From Dolichospermum flos-aquae CCAP 1403/13F (GTDB lineage Bacteria; Cyanobacteriota; Cyanobacteriia; Cyanobacteriales; Nostocaceae), in the NCBI RefSeq assembly GCF_012516395.1, contig NZ_CP051206.1:248001-312000 (forward strand): 64,000 bases of DNA. Direction: 5' to 3'. Below the pieces are notes generated by a model. That model had not been told where the DNA came from. It did not search any database and saw nothing but the letters and a program-made list of their open reading frames with translations. A program made the translations under genes and the position numbers. Positions 51,318 through 59,209 of this stretch are shown here, one piece after another. The first letter of the stretch is position 1; every line of letters begins with the position of its first letter.

Positions 51318-52901
51318 TTAAACTACAGCTTCTGCTTTTTCCTTAACAGGTACATAAGGTGTTTCTGCACCTTGGGCTAAATATTCAGCTAATTGACTTT
51401 CGATTTCATCACGGACAATTTGCCGATATTCCATAAAATGCTCAATGTGAGCGCAGGTAGAAACGTATTGTTCAATTACCTTGGGATTATGCTTGAGAAT
51501 ACTAAAGAAGTGATGCCAGAATTTCCAACGAGTTTCTCGTTTAAATCCTTGTCGCCAAATTACAATTAATAAGGCTCTGACAACTACCCATTCTGGTGTT
51601 TTTGCTGGTGCTGTCCATTTGGGAGAACCCAACATCATAAAACAGCGATAGGTGCGATCTAAATAAGCAGCAGGGTCATACAAAGCACAGAAAGCTTCCA
51701 CATATTCCCTAGCCAATTCTTCTAGAGGACGGGTAGGAATGAAATTCATCAATGTAGTTTGATTGATGTTACCATCTTGGTTTTCCCGCAATCTGCCTTC
51801 TTTGGTCAACCGATGCCACAAGGCGGTATTGGGTAACGCTTGCAACATGGCAAAGGTAGTAGAAGGAATAGCTGCAAGTTCGGCAAAACGGACAATGCGA
51901 TCGCCTGCACCCGCTTTTTCACCATCAAAACCAATAATAAACCCAGCCATTGGCCGCAGTCCAGTTCTAATAATGGTTTCTACCGACTCAGTTAAGGAAC
52001 TGCGAGTATTTTGGAATTTTTTAGTTAGTTGTAAACTATCTTCGTCTGGGGTTTCAATCCCCAAAAATACGGCTTTAAATCCACAGTCAACCATCAACTC
52101 CATCATTTCTTGGTCTTGTGCCAAATCAATGGAAGCTTCTGTGTCAAAATTGAAGGGATATTGATGATCTGCCATCCAAACTTTTAACTCTTTCAGCAAC
52201 AATTTCACATTGCGCTTATTGCCAATAAAGTTATCATCCACCATAAACACACCCCGCCGCCAACCTAAATCATAGAGATAATCTAACTCGGCTAAAAGTT
52301 GTGCAGGAGTTTTAGTTCTAGGTTTGCGACCATATAAAACAATGATGTCGCAAAATTCGCACTGGAAGGGACAACCCCGCGAAAACTGCACCGACATCAT
52401 ATCATAGGCATTAAACTCTAATAAATCAAAACGGGGAATGGGTGTACCAGTGACATCAGGCTTTTCAGCAGCCCGGAAAACTCCAGATTTTTCACCCCGT
52501 TGTACAGCTTCCACAAACATGGGTAAAGTCAGTTCCCCTTCATCGAGAATCAGGTAATCTGCCCCTGCTGCTTCCACTTCATGGGGTGTGGAGGTAGGAT
52601 AAGGACCACCCAAAGCCACCAGCTTACCGCGTCTTTTCGCTTCCCGAATTTGCTCAAGTAAGTCTTGTTTTTGGACAATCATGGCGGAGAAAATCACCAT
52701 ATCTGCCCATGCCCATTCTTCTTCTGTGGCAGCGCGGATGTTACGATCTACAAGCTTAAACTCCCATTCTTGGGGCAAAATTGCCGCTACCGTCACCAAA
52801 CCCAATGGTGGCAACAATACCTTTCTGTCAACTAGCGCCAGAATTTTCTCATAAGACCAAAAGGTGCTTGGAAATATTGGATAAACTAGCAAAACACGCA
52901 T
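51318..52901 (-). CDS. B12-binding radical SAM protein (DUF4070-type)
   Basis: A 527-residue protein. An N-terminal cobalamin-binding-like domain (MRVLLVYPIFPSTFWSYEKI start; YLILDEGELTLPMFVEAV near 120) precedes the radical SAM core with FSRGCPFQCEFCDIIVLYG near residues 171-189 (CxxxCxxC). FNFDTEASIDLAQDQEMM and AMLQALPNTALWHRLTKEGR follow. The C-terminal region fits DUF4070. Substrates of this branch are mostly unknown; some relatives modify hopanoids or tetrapyrroles. ATG 52901 is preferred to the GTG/ATG frame at 52916. Confidence 0.85.
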   Translation of the reverse strand: MRVLLVYPIFPSTFWSYEKILALVDRKVLLPPLGLVTVAAILPQEWEFKLVDRNIRAATEEEWAWADMVIFSAMIVQKQDLLEQIREAKRRGKLVALGGPYPTSTPHEVEAAGADYLILDEGELTLPMFVEAVQRGEKSGVFRAAEKPDVTGTPIPRFDLLEFNAYDMMSVQFSRGCPFQCEFCDIIVLYGRKPRTKTPAQLLAELDYLYDLGWRRGVFMVDDNFIGNKRNVKLLLKELKVWMADHQYPFNFDTEASIDLAQDQEMMELMVDCGFKAVFLGIETPDEDSLQLTKKFQNTRSSLTESVETIIRTGLRPMAGFIIGFDGEKAGAGDRIVRFAELAAIPSTTFAMLQALPNTALWHRLTKEGRLRENQDGNINQTTLMNFIPTRPLEELAREYVEAFCALYDPAAYLDRTYRCFMMLGSPKWTAPAKTPEWVVVRALLIVIWRQGFKRETRWKFWHHFFSILKHNPKVIEQYVSTCAHIEHFMEYRQIVRDEIESQLAEYLAQGAETPYVPVKEKAEAVV

Positions 52902-52992
52902 AGTATCACCCCTCACGATTTATTTGTTATCTAACTGTAACTAAAATTAAGACTAATTGACTTTTTTATCAAGCCTGTTGTATGAGAGGATG

Positions 52993-53032
52993 TCTGAATC
53001 AGGATGACCAGGATTTAAAGATTTACAGGATG
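52993..53032 (+). repeat. Dispersed repeat TCTGAATCAGGATG..., copy 1
   Basis: About 40 bp matching TCTGAATCAGGATGACCAGG then ATTTAAAGATTTACAGGAT. It lies just upstream of the orphan addiction-module gene, and another copy lies just downstream. Confidence 0.8.
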
Positions 53033-53137
53033 AAGACTGGGATTTCAGTTTAAAGATTATTAATCCTTTTAAATCGCGTTCTGAAAATCTGTGTTGTGTG
53101 TAATAATAGAGCAATAATTTTGATCGCTTAGTTGATT

Positions 53138-53362
53138 ATGAAAGTAGACTTTGCACCGATTTTTGAACTAGGGTTGTCAGAAAAGCTACAACTTCTGGAA
53201 GATTTATGGGATGATATTGCTACGAAATCAGCTAATCTTCCTGTATTAGACTGGCAAAAAGAAGAACTTGCTCAAAGAAAAGCTCTCCATTTACAAGATC
53301 CCAGTTTAGCTAGTTCTTGGGAATCAGTAAAAGCAAGAATCCGTAGTAACATAAGTTGCTAG
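53138..53362 (+). CDS. Orphan addiction-module (antitoxin-like) protein
   Basis: A 74-residue protein starting MKVDFAPIFELGLSEKLQLL, with EDLWDDIATK and LDWQKEELAQRKALH. This is the TIGR02574 addiction-module component type, normally paired with a RelE-like toxin directly downstream. No toxin frame follows; a dispersed repeat starts 12 bases after the stop. The toxin gene was probably lost. Confidence 0.75.
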   Translation: MKVDFAPIFELGLSEKLQLLEDLWDDIATKSANLPVLDWQKEELAQRKALHLQDPSLASSWESVKARIRSNISC

Positions 53363-53374
53363 TTAGGGAATTTG

Positions 53375-53422
53375 TCTGAATCAGGATGTCCAGGATTTAA
53401 GGATTTACAGGATGAAAACTGG
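53375..53422 (+). repeat. Dispersed repeat TCTGAATCAGGATG..., copy 2
   Basis: Same about 40-bp unit as copy 1 (TCTGAATCAGGATGTCCAGG, ATTTAAGGATTTACAGGATG), here ending in GAAAACTGG. It is in the same orientation as copy 1. Confidence 0.8.
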
Positions 53423-53586
53423 AATTTTATTACCAATTACCCATTACCAACCTTAACTAGATGATTAGTAACTTGAGTTAGTAACTATATATACGGTGTT
53501 TCACTGTTCTCAAGATCCTAAAAAATGGCGTAATCGCTTAAAATAATATAATAGAGAAAGAATTTTTATATTTCAGGAGTATCACC

Positions 53587-53820
53587 GTGCTGGCTCAATT
53601 AGATCGGATTACTGTTAATCCCAACGTTTGCCTTGGACAACCAACAATTCGAGGAATGCGGATTACTGTGGGCTTTGTGTTGAAATTACTGGCTAGTAAC
53701 CTTTCGGTTCAGGAAGTTTTAGCTGCTTATCCAGAATTAGAAGATGAAGATATTCGACAGGCGCTTAACTACGCAGCTTGGACTGTTTCAGATAAAATTG
53801 TAGGTATTCCTTCAGCATGA
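53587..53820 (+). CDS. DUF433-family antitoxin
   Basis: A 77-residue winged-helix-like DUF433 protein with GTG start. NVCLGQPTIRGMRITVGFVL (about residues 13-32) is the family motif, and AAYPELEDEDIRQALNYAAW the second. It is coupled by an ATGA overlap to a DUF5615 PIN-like gene, the common VapBC-like arrangement in cyanobacteria. Confidence 0.85.
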   Translation: MLAQLDRITVNPNVCLGQPTIRGMRITVGFVLKLLASNLSVQEVLAAYPELEDEDIRQALNYAAWTVSDKIVGIPSA

Positions 53821-54191
53821 ATAATCTTCGCTTTCTTGCTGATGTGCATATTTCCCCTCTAACAGTTGCAGCTTTAAAATTGCAGGGCTATGAAATTTTG
53901 CGGAGTACAGATTTGCTCCCTGCAACTGCGGCTGATATAGATATTTTGGAACTTGCAAGAGTTGAAGGTCGAATTATTATCACCCAAGACTTAGATTTTT
54001 CGATGTTGATAGCTGTTGGTAAGTATAACCAACCAAGTTTGGTGACATTGCGGTTATCTTCTGCAAAGCCTGATGTGATTACACAAAGATTGTTGGAAGT
54101 TTTACCTCAGTTAGAGGAAGAACTTACTCAAGGTTCAGCCCTGACAATTGATGATAATTCTGTACGTATTCGTAAGCTGCCAATTCGTTGA
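53817..54191 (+). CDS. DUF5615-family PIN-like toxin
   Basis: A 124-residue PIN-fold protein. FLADVHISPLTVAALKLQGY (about residues 6-25) and IIITQDLDFSMLIAVG (about 53-68) contain the conserved acidic residues expected for an RNase. Paired with the DUF433 gene by a 4-bp overlap. Presumed toxin; intact by length. Confidence 0.85.
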   Translation: MNNLRFLADVHISPLTVAALKLQGYEILRSTDLLPATAADIDILELARVEGRIIITQDLDFSMLIAVGKYNQPSLVTLRLSSAKPDVITQRLLEVLPQLEEELTQGSALTIDDNSVRIRKLPIR

Positions 54192-54259
54192 CAATTTAAA
54201 ACTAATGCCTGTAATATCATGTATGTTATAACGGTCATATCTTTACTTTGCTAAATACT

Positions 54260-54850
54260 ATGAGTGACATAAAAAGAATAGATACAAATGCTTATGTTAC
54301 AGTACAGGGAGATTATGCTGTAGTTAATGAAGGTTCTAGCTATGGAATCATTAATATCCATACAAAGCAGGTAATTGCTCGCAATATCATATCTTTTCTG
54401 GATTGTGTTAAAACATTAGAATATATCCTTGGTAATGCTGAATCTCAAAATTCAGAACCTTTGCGAACCTCCGCGTTTATTTCTGAACCAGAAGTTCCTC
54501 CTAAGTCAAGTCAGCAAGATATTAATACTGAAACTAAAAAACTAGATGAGCTAGATTTAGCCCTGGTAAGAAGTCTAGCGTCCTATTTTGAAGAAATGGA
54601 TGGTAAGATCCACAAATATCATCGAGATCATCATGCATCGCGGGAAGAAGCAGATGTGATAGCAAGCTATTACTTAAAGACTGCTCATGTCCTTAGAGAT
54701 GTTAAAACTATACAAGATGTCCAACACCTGATCAAATCTATAGAAACTCTCAAAGAAAAGGTTAGTCGCTACAAACACGATGGCGAAAAATACCGTTGGT
54801 CCACAGGTTTAGAAAAAGAAGTGCTAGTGAAGTTAAGGAAAATAATATAA
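54260..54850 (+). CDS. Hypothetical protein with an in-frame repeat-derived segment
   Basis: A 196-residue protein. An N-terminal beta-type region (YVTVQGDYAVVNEGSSYGII) and a C-terminal helical region (VRSLASYFEEMDGKIHKYHR to LEKEVLVKLRKII) flank a linker at about residues 75-85. The linker DNA (CCTTTGCGAACCTCCGCGTT) matches the dispersed 'GCGAACCTCTGCG' intergenic repeats of cyanobacteria. I do not recognise a family. An in-frame TTG 12 bases upstream is possible. Confidence 0.55.
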   Translation: MSDIKRIDTNAYVTVQGDYAVVNEGSSYGIINIHTKQVIARNIISFLDCVKTLEYILGNAESQNSEPLRTSAFISEPEVPPKSSQQDINTETKKLDELDLALVRSLASYFEEMDGKIHKYHRDHHASREEADVIASYYLKTAHVLRDVKTIQDVQHLIKSIETLKEKVSRYKHDGEKYRWSTGLEKEVLVKLRKII

Positions 54851-54989
54851 ACCTATTTCCAGAATCAACTAATCGCTCTCATTGTAAAGTTACATGATTA
54901 GAAATTACGCAAAATACCTTTAAAACTCTCTTCCCTTCGCTTCCTTCGTTCCTTCGTGGTTCATTCTTTCATGACTTCTGCCTTTTTTA

Positions 54990-55080
54990 TTTGCATGGAA
55001 GCGATACCTTCAGCGAGTCAAGCGATCGCATGAGATAAACTAGAGGAGTGCGTTAGCGTAGCTTACCTAAGGTATCGCTC
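54990..55080. repeat. Palindromic repeat with GCGATACCTT...AAGGTATCGC ends
   Basis: AGCGATACCTTCAGCGAGTC near 55000 and TACCTAAGGTATCGCT near 55064-55079 form inverted ends around a HIP1 site and GCGTTAGCGTAGCTTACC. Possibly a MITE upstream of the nucleotidyltransferase gene. Confidence 0.55.
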
Positions 55081-55088
55081 TCATACCT

Positions 55089-55433
55089 ATGAATATTAAC
55101 CTAAAAACTATTCTCACTCGCCTGAAACAAGAACTCACTGACCTGTATGGCGAACTGACAAGTCAACGCTTACGCCATCGCTTACAACACCTCACCCTTT
55201 TTGGCTCTCAAGCCCGTGGTGATGCAGAACCTGGATCAGATATAGATGTGTTAGTGGTGCTGAAGTCTCCTGTTAACCCCGGTGAAGAAATCAAACGCAC
55301 AGGTAAAGCGATCGCTGATCTTTCCCTAGAATATGATGTTGTCATTAGCTGTCTTTTCATGGACGAAACCCACTATCAAACCCGCAATGGATCTTTGCTG
55401 CGTAATATCCGTAAAGAAGGCGTTCTTCTATGA
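55089..55433 (+). CDS. MNT-type nucleotidyltransferase (toxin-antitoxin module)
   Basis: A 114-residue minimal nucleotidyltransferase. LFGSQARGDAEPGSDIDVLV (about residues 37-56) is the GSxARG...DxD active site; the third Asp is in EYDVVISCLF near 83. MNT proteins of this kind AMPylate the partner HEPN toxin. It overlaps the HEPN gene by ATGA. Confidence 0.88.
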   Translation: MNINLKTILTRLKQELTDLYGELTSQRLRHRLQHLTLFGSQARGDAEPGSDIDVLVVLKSPVNPGEEIKRTGKAIADLSLEYDVVISCLFMDETHYQTRNGSLLRNIRKEGVLL

Positions 55434-55567
55434 CCGACGAACAACGGGAACTCCTCCTCAAAGCCCAACAGAGTTTAGAAGCTGCAAAACTCCTAACTTA
55501 TATGTCAGTCCTAAACTTAAAAAAATATCATAAATTAATCCCTATTTTCATCCTGTTAATCCTTTAA
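55430..55567 (+). pseudogene. Truncated HEPN-domain gene
   Basis: Starts normally (MTDEQRELLLKAQQSLEAAK) as the HEPN partner of the MNT gene. After about 22 residues it runs into unrelated sequence and the inverted dispersed repeat at 55549-55588. The RxxxxH RNase motif is missing, so the toxin is dead. The frame closes after 45 codons. Confidence 0.8.
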
Positions 55568-55588
55568 TCCTGGACATCCTGATTCAGA
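55549..55588 (-). repeat. Dispersed repeat TCTGAATCAGGATG..., copy 3 (inverted)
   Basis: Reverse orientation of the same unit (CATCCTGTTAATCCTTTAAT, CCTGGACATCCTGATTCAGA), located at the break point of the HEPN gene. Confidence 0.8.
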
Positions 55589-55598
55589 CAATAATTAA

Positions 55599-55760
55599 TT
55601 AATATCTAGCAAATAAATCATGCAGCTTCTTCTCTTTAGACCTGCGATAATTTTCAACAGCTCTATCTAAAACTGATTGAATTGTCTCACCAGAGTCCTC
55701 TACCATTGTTAGCAGGGTTTTGTGTGTGGTTTCACTGATACTAACTTTTAGCTCAGGCAT
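55599..55760 (-). CDS. Small orphan antitoxin-like protein
   Basis: A 53-residue protein starting MPELKVSISETTHKTLLTMV, then EDSGETIQSVLDRAVENYRR. This is a ribbon-helix-helix-like antitoxin of the type normally followed by a MazF/PemK-type toxin. No toxin frame follows before the inverted repeat 11 bases downstream. ATG 55760 and TAA 55601-55599 were read directly. Confidence 0.65.
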   Translation of the reverse strand: MPELKVSISETTHKTLLTMVEDSGETIQSVLDRAVENYRRSKEKKLHDLFARY

Positions 55761-55823
55761 GACTTGTTCTCATAGCTCACTGACATCATTATAGTAGTTG
55801 CAAGGGCTAATGTCTGAAATAGC

Positions 55824-56780
55824 TTAATTCCCAGCTTTCACGCCGCTAATTTTCAAAACATCACTCATGGTTGCACAGTAATTTGGTAAATTGAAACTGC
55901 TAGGATTAATGGCATTAGCATAGCTAAAATGACGATAATTCATACAGAATCGATCCCAAGCCGCCATTTGAATGCGGAATAAAACAATAATCACATTGGC
56001 TAAACCTAAAGATAGAGGAATGCGGAAATAAATCTTTTTACTTAAATAAGCACACACTTCTTCAATGGCTTGATTAGCAGTTAATGCTGATTGTCCTAAA
56101 ACAAATCGGCGTGGATCTCCCTGTTGTGGGGGATAATCAATTAAATATTGGATAACTGTGGCAATATCTTTACCATGAATAAAGTGAAAACTACTATCTG
56201 CTTGTAAAAAACGAATGAGATTAATATAGTTAGTAACTTCAGGAATACCAGATGTGAGATGAGAATAAGGTTTTTTATCATCACCACCTAATACTAAGGT
56301 AGGAAAAACTGTGGTAATTTTGGGAAAAATTGCTAATTTTTCAATTTGATGTAAACAATCATATTTAGAACGGATATAATCTGTCCCAATTTCTCCCGCT
56401 TCTTTAAGTGGTTTATTATTGTTGTTCAAAACACTCGCAGTGGAAAAATAAATTACCTGCTCACATTTTTCTGGATTTAACAAACTCATTAATTCTAGAG
56501 TTTTGAAGACATTGATATCAAAAATGCCCTCACCACCCCAAGAAGTGGCTGTTAATACGGCAATATCAATAGTTTTAAGTAAATCAGAGAATTTACCAAT
56601 CTCTTTCATATCACCTTGGAGAATAGTAATACCGGGACGGGCTGTAGTATCAACTTGGAGTTTATTCGGGTTTCTAACTAGTAGATACAATTCGTGATTG
56701 GTGTTTTCAATTAAGGCTTCACTGATATAGTGACCGATACAGCCACTTGCACCTGTAACTAAAATGCGTTTTTTGGTCAT
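55824..56780 (-). CDS. NAD(P)-dependent epimerase/SDR-family protein
   Basis: A 318-residue atypical/extended short-chain dehydrogenase. The dinucleotide-binding motif is ILVTGASGCIGHYISEALIE (about residues 5-24). IYFSTASVLNNNNKPLKE (about 109) and YIRSKYDCLHQIEKLA (about 134-149) hold the YxxxK catalytic motif. Substrate cannot be assigned. The gene is solitary; a hairpin repeat copy lies upstream. Confidence 0.85.
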   Translation of the reverse strand: MTKKRILVTGASGCIGHYISEALIENTNHELYLLVRNPNKLQVDTTARPGITILQGDMKEIGKFSDLLKTIDIAVLTATSWGGEGIFDINVFKTLELMSLLNPEKCEQVIYFSTASVLNNNNKPLKEAGEIGTDYIRSKYDCLHQIEKLAIFPKITTVFPTLVLGGDDKKPYSHLTSGIPEVTNYINLIRFLQADSSFHFIHGKDIATVIQYLIDYPPQQGDPRRFVLGQSALTANQAIEEVCAYLSKKIYFRIPLSLGLANVIIVLFRIQMAAWDRFCMNYRHFSYANAINPSSFNLPNYCATMSDVLKISGVKAGN

Positions 56781-56849
56781 GAAATTGGATGTTGGGGTTT
56801 TTGGGGATGGTTGAGGTCAGTGCGTAATTGTAGCATGATTTGAGGAGAT

Positions 56850-56882
56850 AGATCCCCGATTTCTTAAAGAAATCGGGGATCT
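56850..56882. repeat. Dispersed hairpin repeat AGATCCCCGATTTCT, copy 3
   Basis: Palindrome AGATCCCCGATTTCT...AGAAATCGGGGATCT with compensating A-T changes in both arms compared with copies 1 and 2. Both arms changed together, so pairing is kept. Confidence 0.9.
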
Positions 56883-57016
56883 GGGTGTTAGTTAAGTTAT
56901 ATTATATATTTTTTTAAATGAACCCCTCCAGACGCAGAGAAATGAGTTTTTGAGAGATTTTGCCTAAATCTTGATTAATTAGGGTAAAATTACAATAAAG
57001 CCTTGGTGGTGAGTCT

Positions 57017-58423
57017 ATGCGTCAATGTCTTAATCCTGACTGTCTTTTTCCTAACCCTGATAATTTTCAATATTGTCAAAAGTGCGGTAATAAGTTACTT
57101 TTGCGTGAAAGGTATATACCTAAATCAATTTTAGGTCAGGGTGGTTTTGGTAGAACATTTTTAGCTATTGATGAGGATAAACCATCAAAACCTTATTGTG
57201 TAATTAAACAATTTTTACCCCAAGCACAGGGAACAGATAGTATTGAAAAAGCATCCGAGTTATTTTCACAGGAAGCACAACGTTTAGAGGAGTTAGGTAA
57301 GCATCCTCAAATACCTGAGTTAATGGCTTATTTTACATCTGATAATCGTCAATATTTAGTACAGGAATTTGTGAAAGGGGAAACTCTACAAAGGGAGTTA
57401 GATAAAAATGGCGTTTTTGGTGAACAGCAAATTAGAGAATTATTAATAGAACTGTTACAGATATTGGAGTTTGTTCATAGTCAACAGGTAATTCACCGAG
57501 ATATTAAACCAGAAAATATTATTCGCAGTAGTGACAATCAGTTATTTTTAGTAGATTTTGGTGCGGCGAAAATAGTCAAACCACAGCAACGCACAGCTAC
57601 AGGGACAATTATTGGATCTGCTGAATATTGCGCTCCTGAACAGTCAATGGGTAAACCATTATTTATTAGTGATTTATATAGTTTAGGGGTAACTTGTTTG
57701 CATTTATTAACAGGAATGAGTCCGTTTGATTTATATAGTCCAATGGAAGGGGAATGGGTATGGAGAGATTATTTGAATGGAAATGTGGTAAGTGATGAAT
57801 TAGGAAAGATTTTGGAAAAATTAGCAAGTCCTATTGCGAAATATCGTTATCAATCTGTAAAAAAAGTGATACAGGAGTTATATTTTGTAGATCAAAAACC
57901 TAATTCTCAACCACCTTTTGACAAACCTGAAATATCTGTTATCAAAGTACCCAGTCAGTATCAAAAACTAGAGAAATTGTTAGCAGATGGTAAATGGAAA
58001 AAAGCAGATGACGAAACAAGACGGATAATATTGACACTTGCTAACCGGGGAATACCAGGTTATTTAACCATAGACAATGTTCTTGATATTCCCAGTGAAG
58101 ACATTAGCATTATAGACAATTTATGGGTAAAGAATAGTAATGGACGCTTTGGTTTTTCTGTACAAAAGCAGATTTATGAAAGTGTGGGGGGAACAACAAC
58201 TTACAACCACCAAATCTGGAATAAATTTATAGATAAGGTAGGATGGAGAAAAGGAGAAAATTTACTCTCTGATAATGAAATTACCTTTGACATAAAAGCA
58301 CCAAAAGCGCATCTTCCCTTTTTTCCCGTAGGTTTGATATGGTGGTGGAAAGTAGTTATTAGTTTGTATTCTCAAGATGATTACTGGAAAGCGGTTATAA
58401 TAGTTCTGATCTTGCGTTCATAA
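57017..58423 (+). CDS. Zinc-ribbon serine/threonine kinase fused to a GUN4 domain
   Basis: A 468-residue protein. An N-terminal zinc ribbon has Cys at 4, 9, 20 and 23. The kinase domain (about 33-285) shows ILGQGGFGRTFLAID, catalytic VIHRDIKPENIIRS near 156-169 and LVDFGAAKIVKP near 177, then a GTIIGSAEYCAPEQ activation segment. A GUN4 domain follows (about 318-445: LEKLLADGKWKKADDETRRI, FGFSVQKQIYESVGG). One hydrophobic stretch ends the protein. GUN4 domains bind porphyrins and are linked with Mg-chelatase, so it may couple tetrapyrrole status to phosphorylation. hemE is 800 bp away, on the opposite strand. Confidence 0.9.
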   Translation: MRQCLNPDCLFPNPDNFQYCQKCGNKLLLRERYIPKSILGQGGFGRTFLAIDEDKPSKPYCVIKQFLPQAQGTDSIEKASELFSQEAQRLEELGKHPQIPELMAYFTSDNRQYLVQEFVKGETLQRELDKNGVFGEQQIRELLIELLQILEFVHSQQVIHRDIKPENIIRSSDNQLFLVDFGAAKIVKPQQRTATGTIIGSAEYCAPEQSMGKPLFISDLYSLGVTCLHLLTGMSPFDLYSPMEGEWVWRDYLNGNVVSDELGKILEKLASPIAKYRYQSVKKVIQELYFVDQKPNSQPPFDKPEISVIKVPSQYQKLEKLLADGKWKKADDETRRIILTLANRGIPGYLTIDNVLDIPSEDISIIDNLWVKNSNGRFGFSVQKQIYESVGGTTTYNHQIWNKFIDKVGWRKGENLLSDNEITFDIKAPKAHLPFFPVGLIWWWKVVISLYSQDDYWKAVIIVLILRS

Positions 58424-58465
58424 TAGTAAACTGTAAAATCTGAAGATTATAGAAAAAAAACTAAT

Positions 58466-58504
58466 TCTGAATCAGGATAACCAGGATTAAAGGATGTACA
58501 GGAT
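58466..58504 (+). repeat. Dispersed repeat TCTGAATCAGGATA..., copy 4
   Basis: Same unit (TCTGAATCAGGATAACCAGG, ATTAAAGGATGTACAGGAT). Half of the AGAAGTCGGGGATCT hairpin follows at about 58590. The rest of the region 58424-58813 has no gene. Confidence 0.8.
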
Positions 58505-58813
58505 ATTACCGTTAACTTACTAAAAATAACATCGTCTAAGATTCACGACTTCTATGTTTATTAAACTGAATAAATGATAAAGATTAACAAAAGAAGTCGG
58601 GGATCTCAACATGGCAAGCGCATCTTATTTTTAGAATGCTTACTGGACAAAGGTTTTGACGATTGTTAAGTTTTGTAACTAAAAGTTAAAACCCTTGCTG
58701 GGCATGGATTACAGAATTTAGGTGCGTTTGCCCTGGGGATCTCAATATCCTAGTCACAGATCCACAATTTGAAAACAAGGTAAAATCAAAGAATAATCAA
58801 CCAAAAGTGAACA

Positions 58814-59029
58814 ATGGAAACCCAACAACTAAAAGCCCTGATCAAAGAAACTATTTTAGAACTGATAGAAGAAGAAAAATGGACAATTCAAAAAACCTTA
58901 ATCCCAATTTTGATCAATAAAGAAAATGAAGAATGGAACAAATTTTTCTTAGAACAAGCTATGAGAGACTTAGAAAATGATCATCTTCCTGAATACACAG
59001 AATCCGATTTAACAGATACTTTTGGGTAA
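58814..59029 (+). CDS. Small antitoxin-like protein
   Basis: A 71-residue acidic helical protein starting METQQLKALIKETILELIEE and containing QAMRDLENDHLPEYTESDLT. Size, charge and a following toxin-like tail suggest an antitoxin. The family is not firmly recognised. Confidence 0.5.
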   Translation: METQQLKALIKETILELIEEEKWTIQKTLIPILINKENEEWNKFFLEQAMRDLENDHLPEYTESDLTDTFG

Positions 59030-59102
59030 AATTGGGGAAATTTCTGAAGGAAGATTAACAAGAACTAGACAAAATCTAGCAAATTGGATTTTAAAAGATT
59101 AA
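59019..59102 (+). pseudogene. Possible toxin C-terminal remnant
   Basis: Overlapping the small gene's stop in the next frame is LLGKIGEISEGRLTRTRQNL then ANWILKD and a stop. The pattern resembles the end of MazF/PemK-type toxins. No start or body is present. The toxin has probably been deleted down to its last 25 or so residues. Confidence 0.35.
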
Positions 59103-59209
59103 GTATATTTTGATGATTAAAGGATATTTCCTCATCTGTGTTTATCTGTGTTTATCTGCGTTCCCCAAAAATCAGGTGGGAAAAACCCACCCAAAAAATC
59201 AAACAGAAA

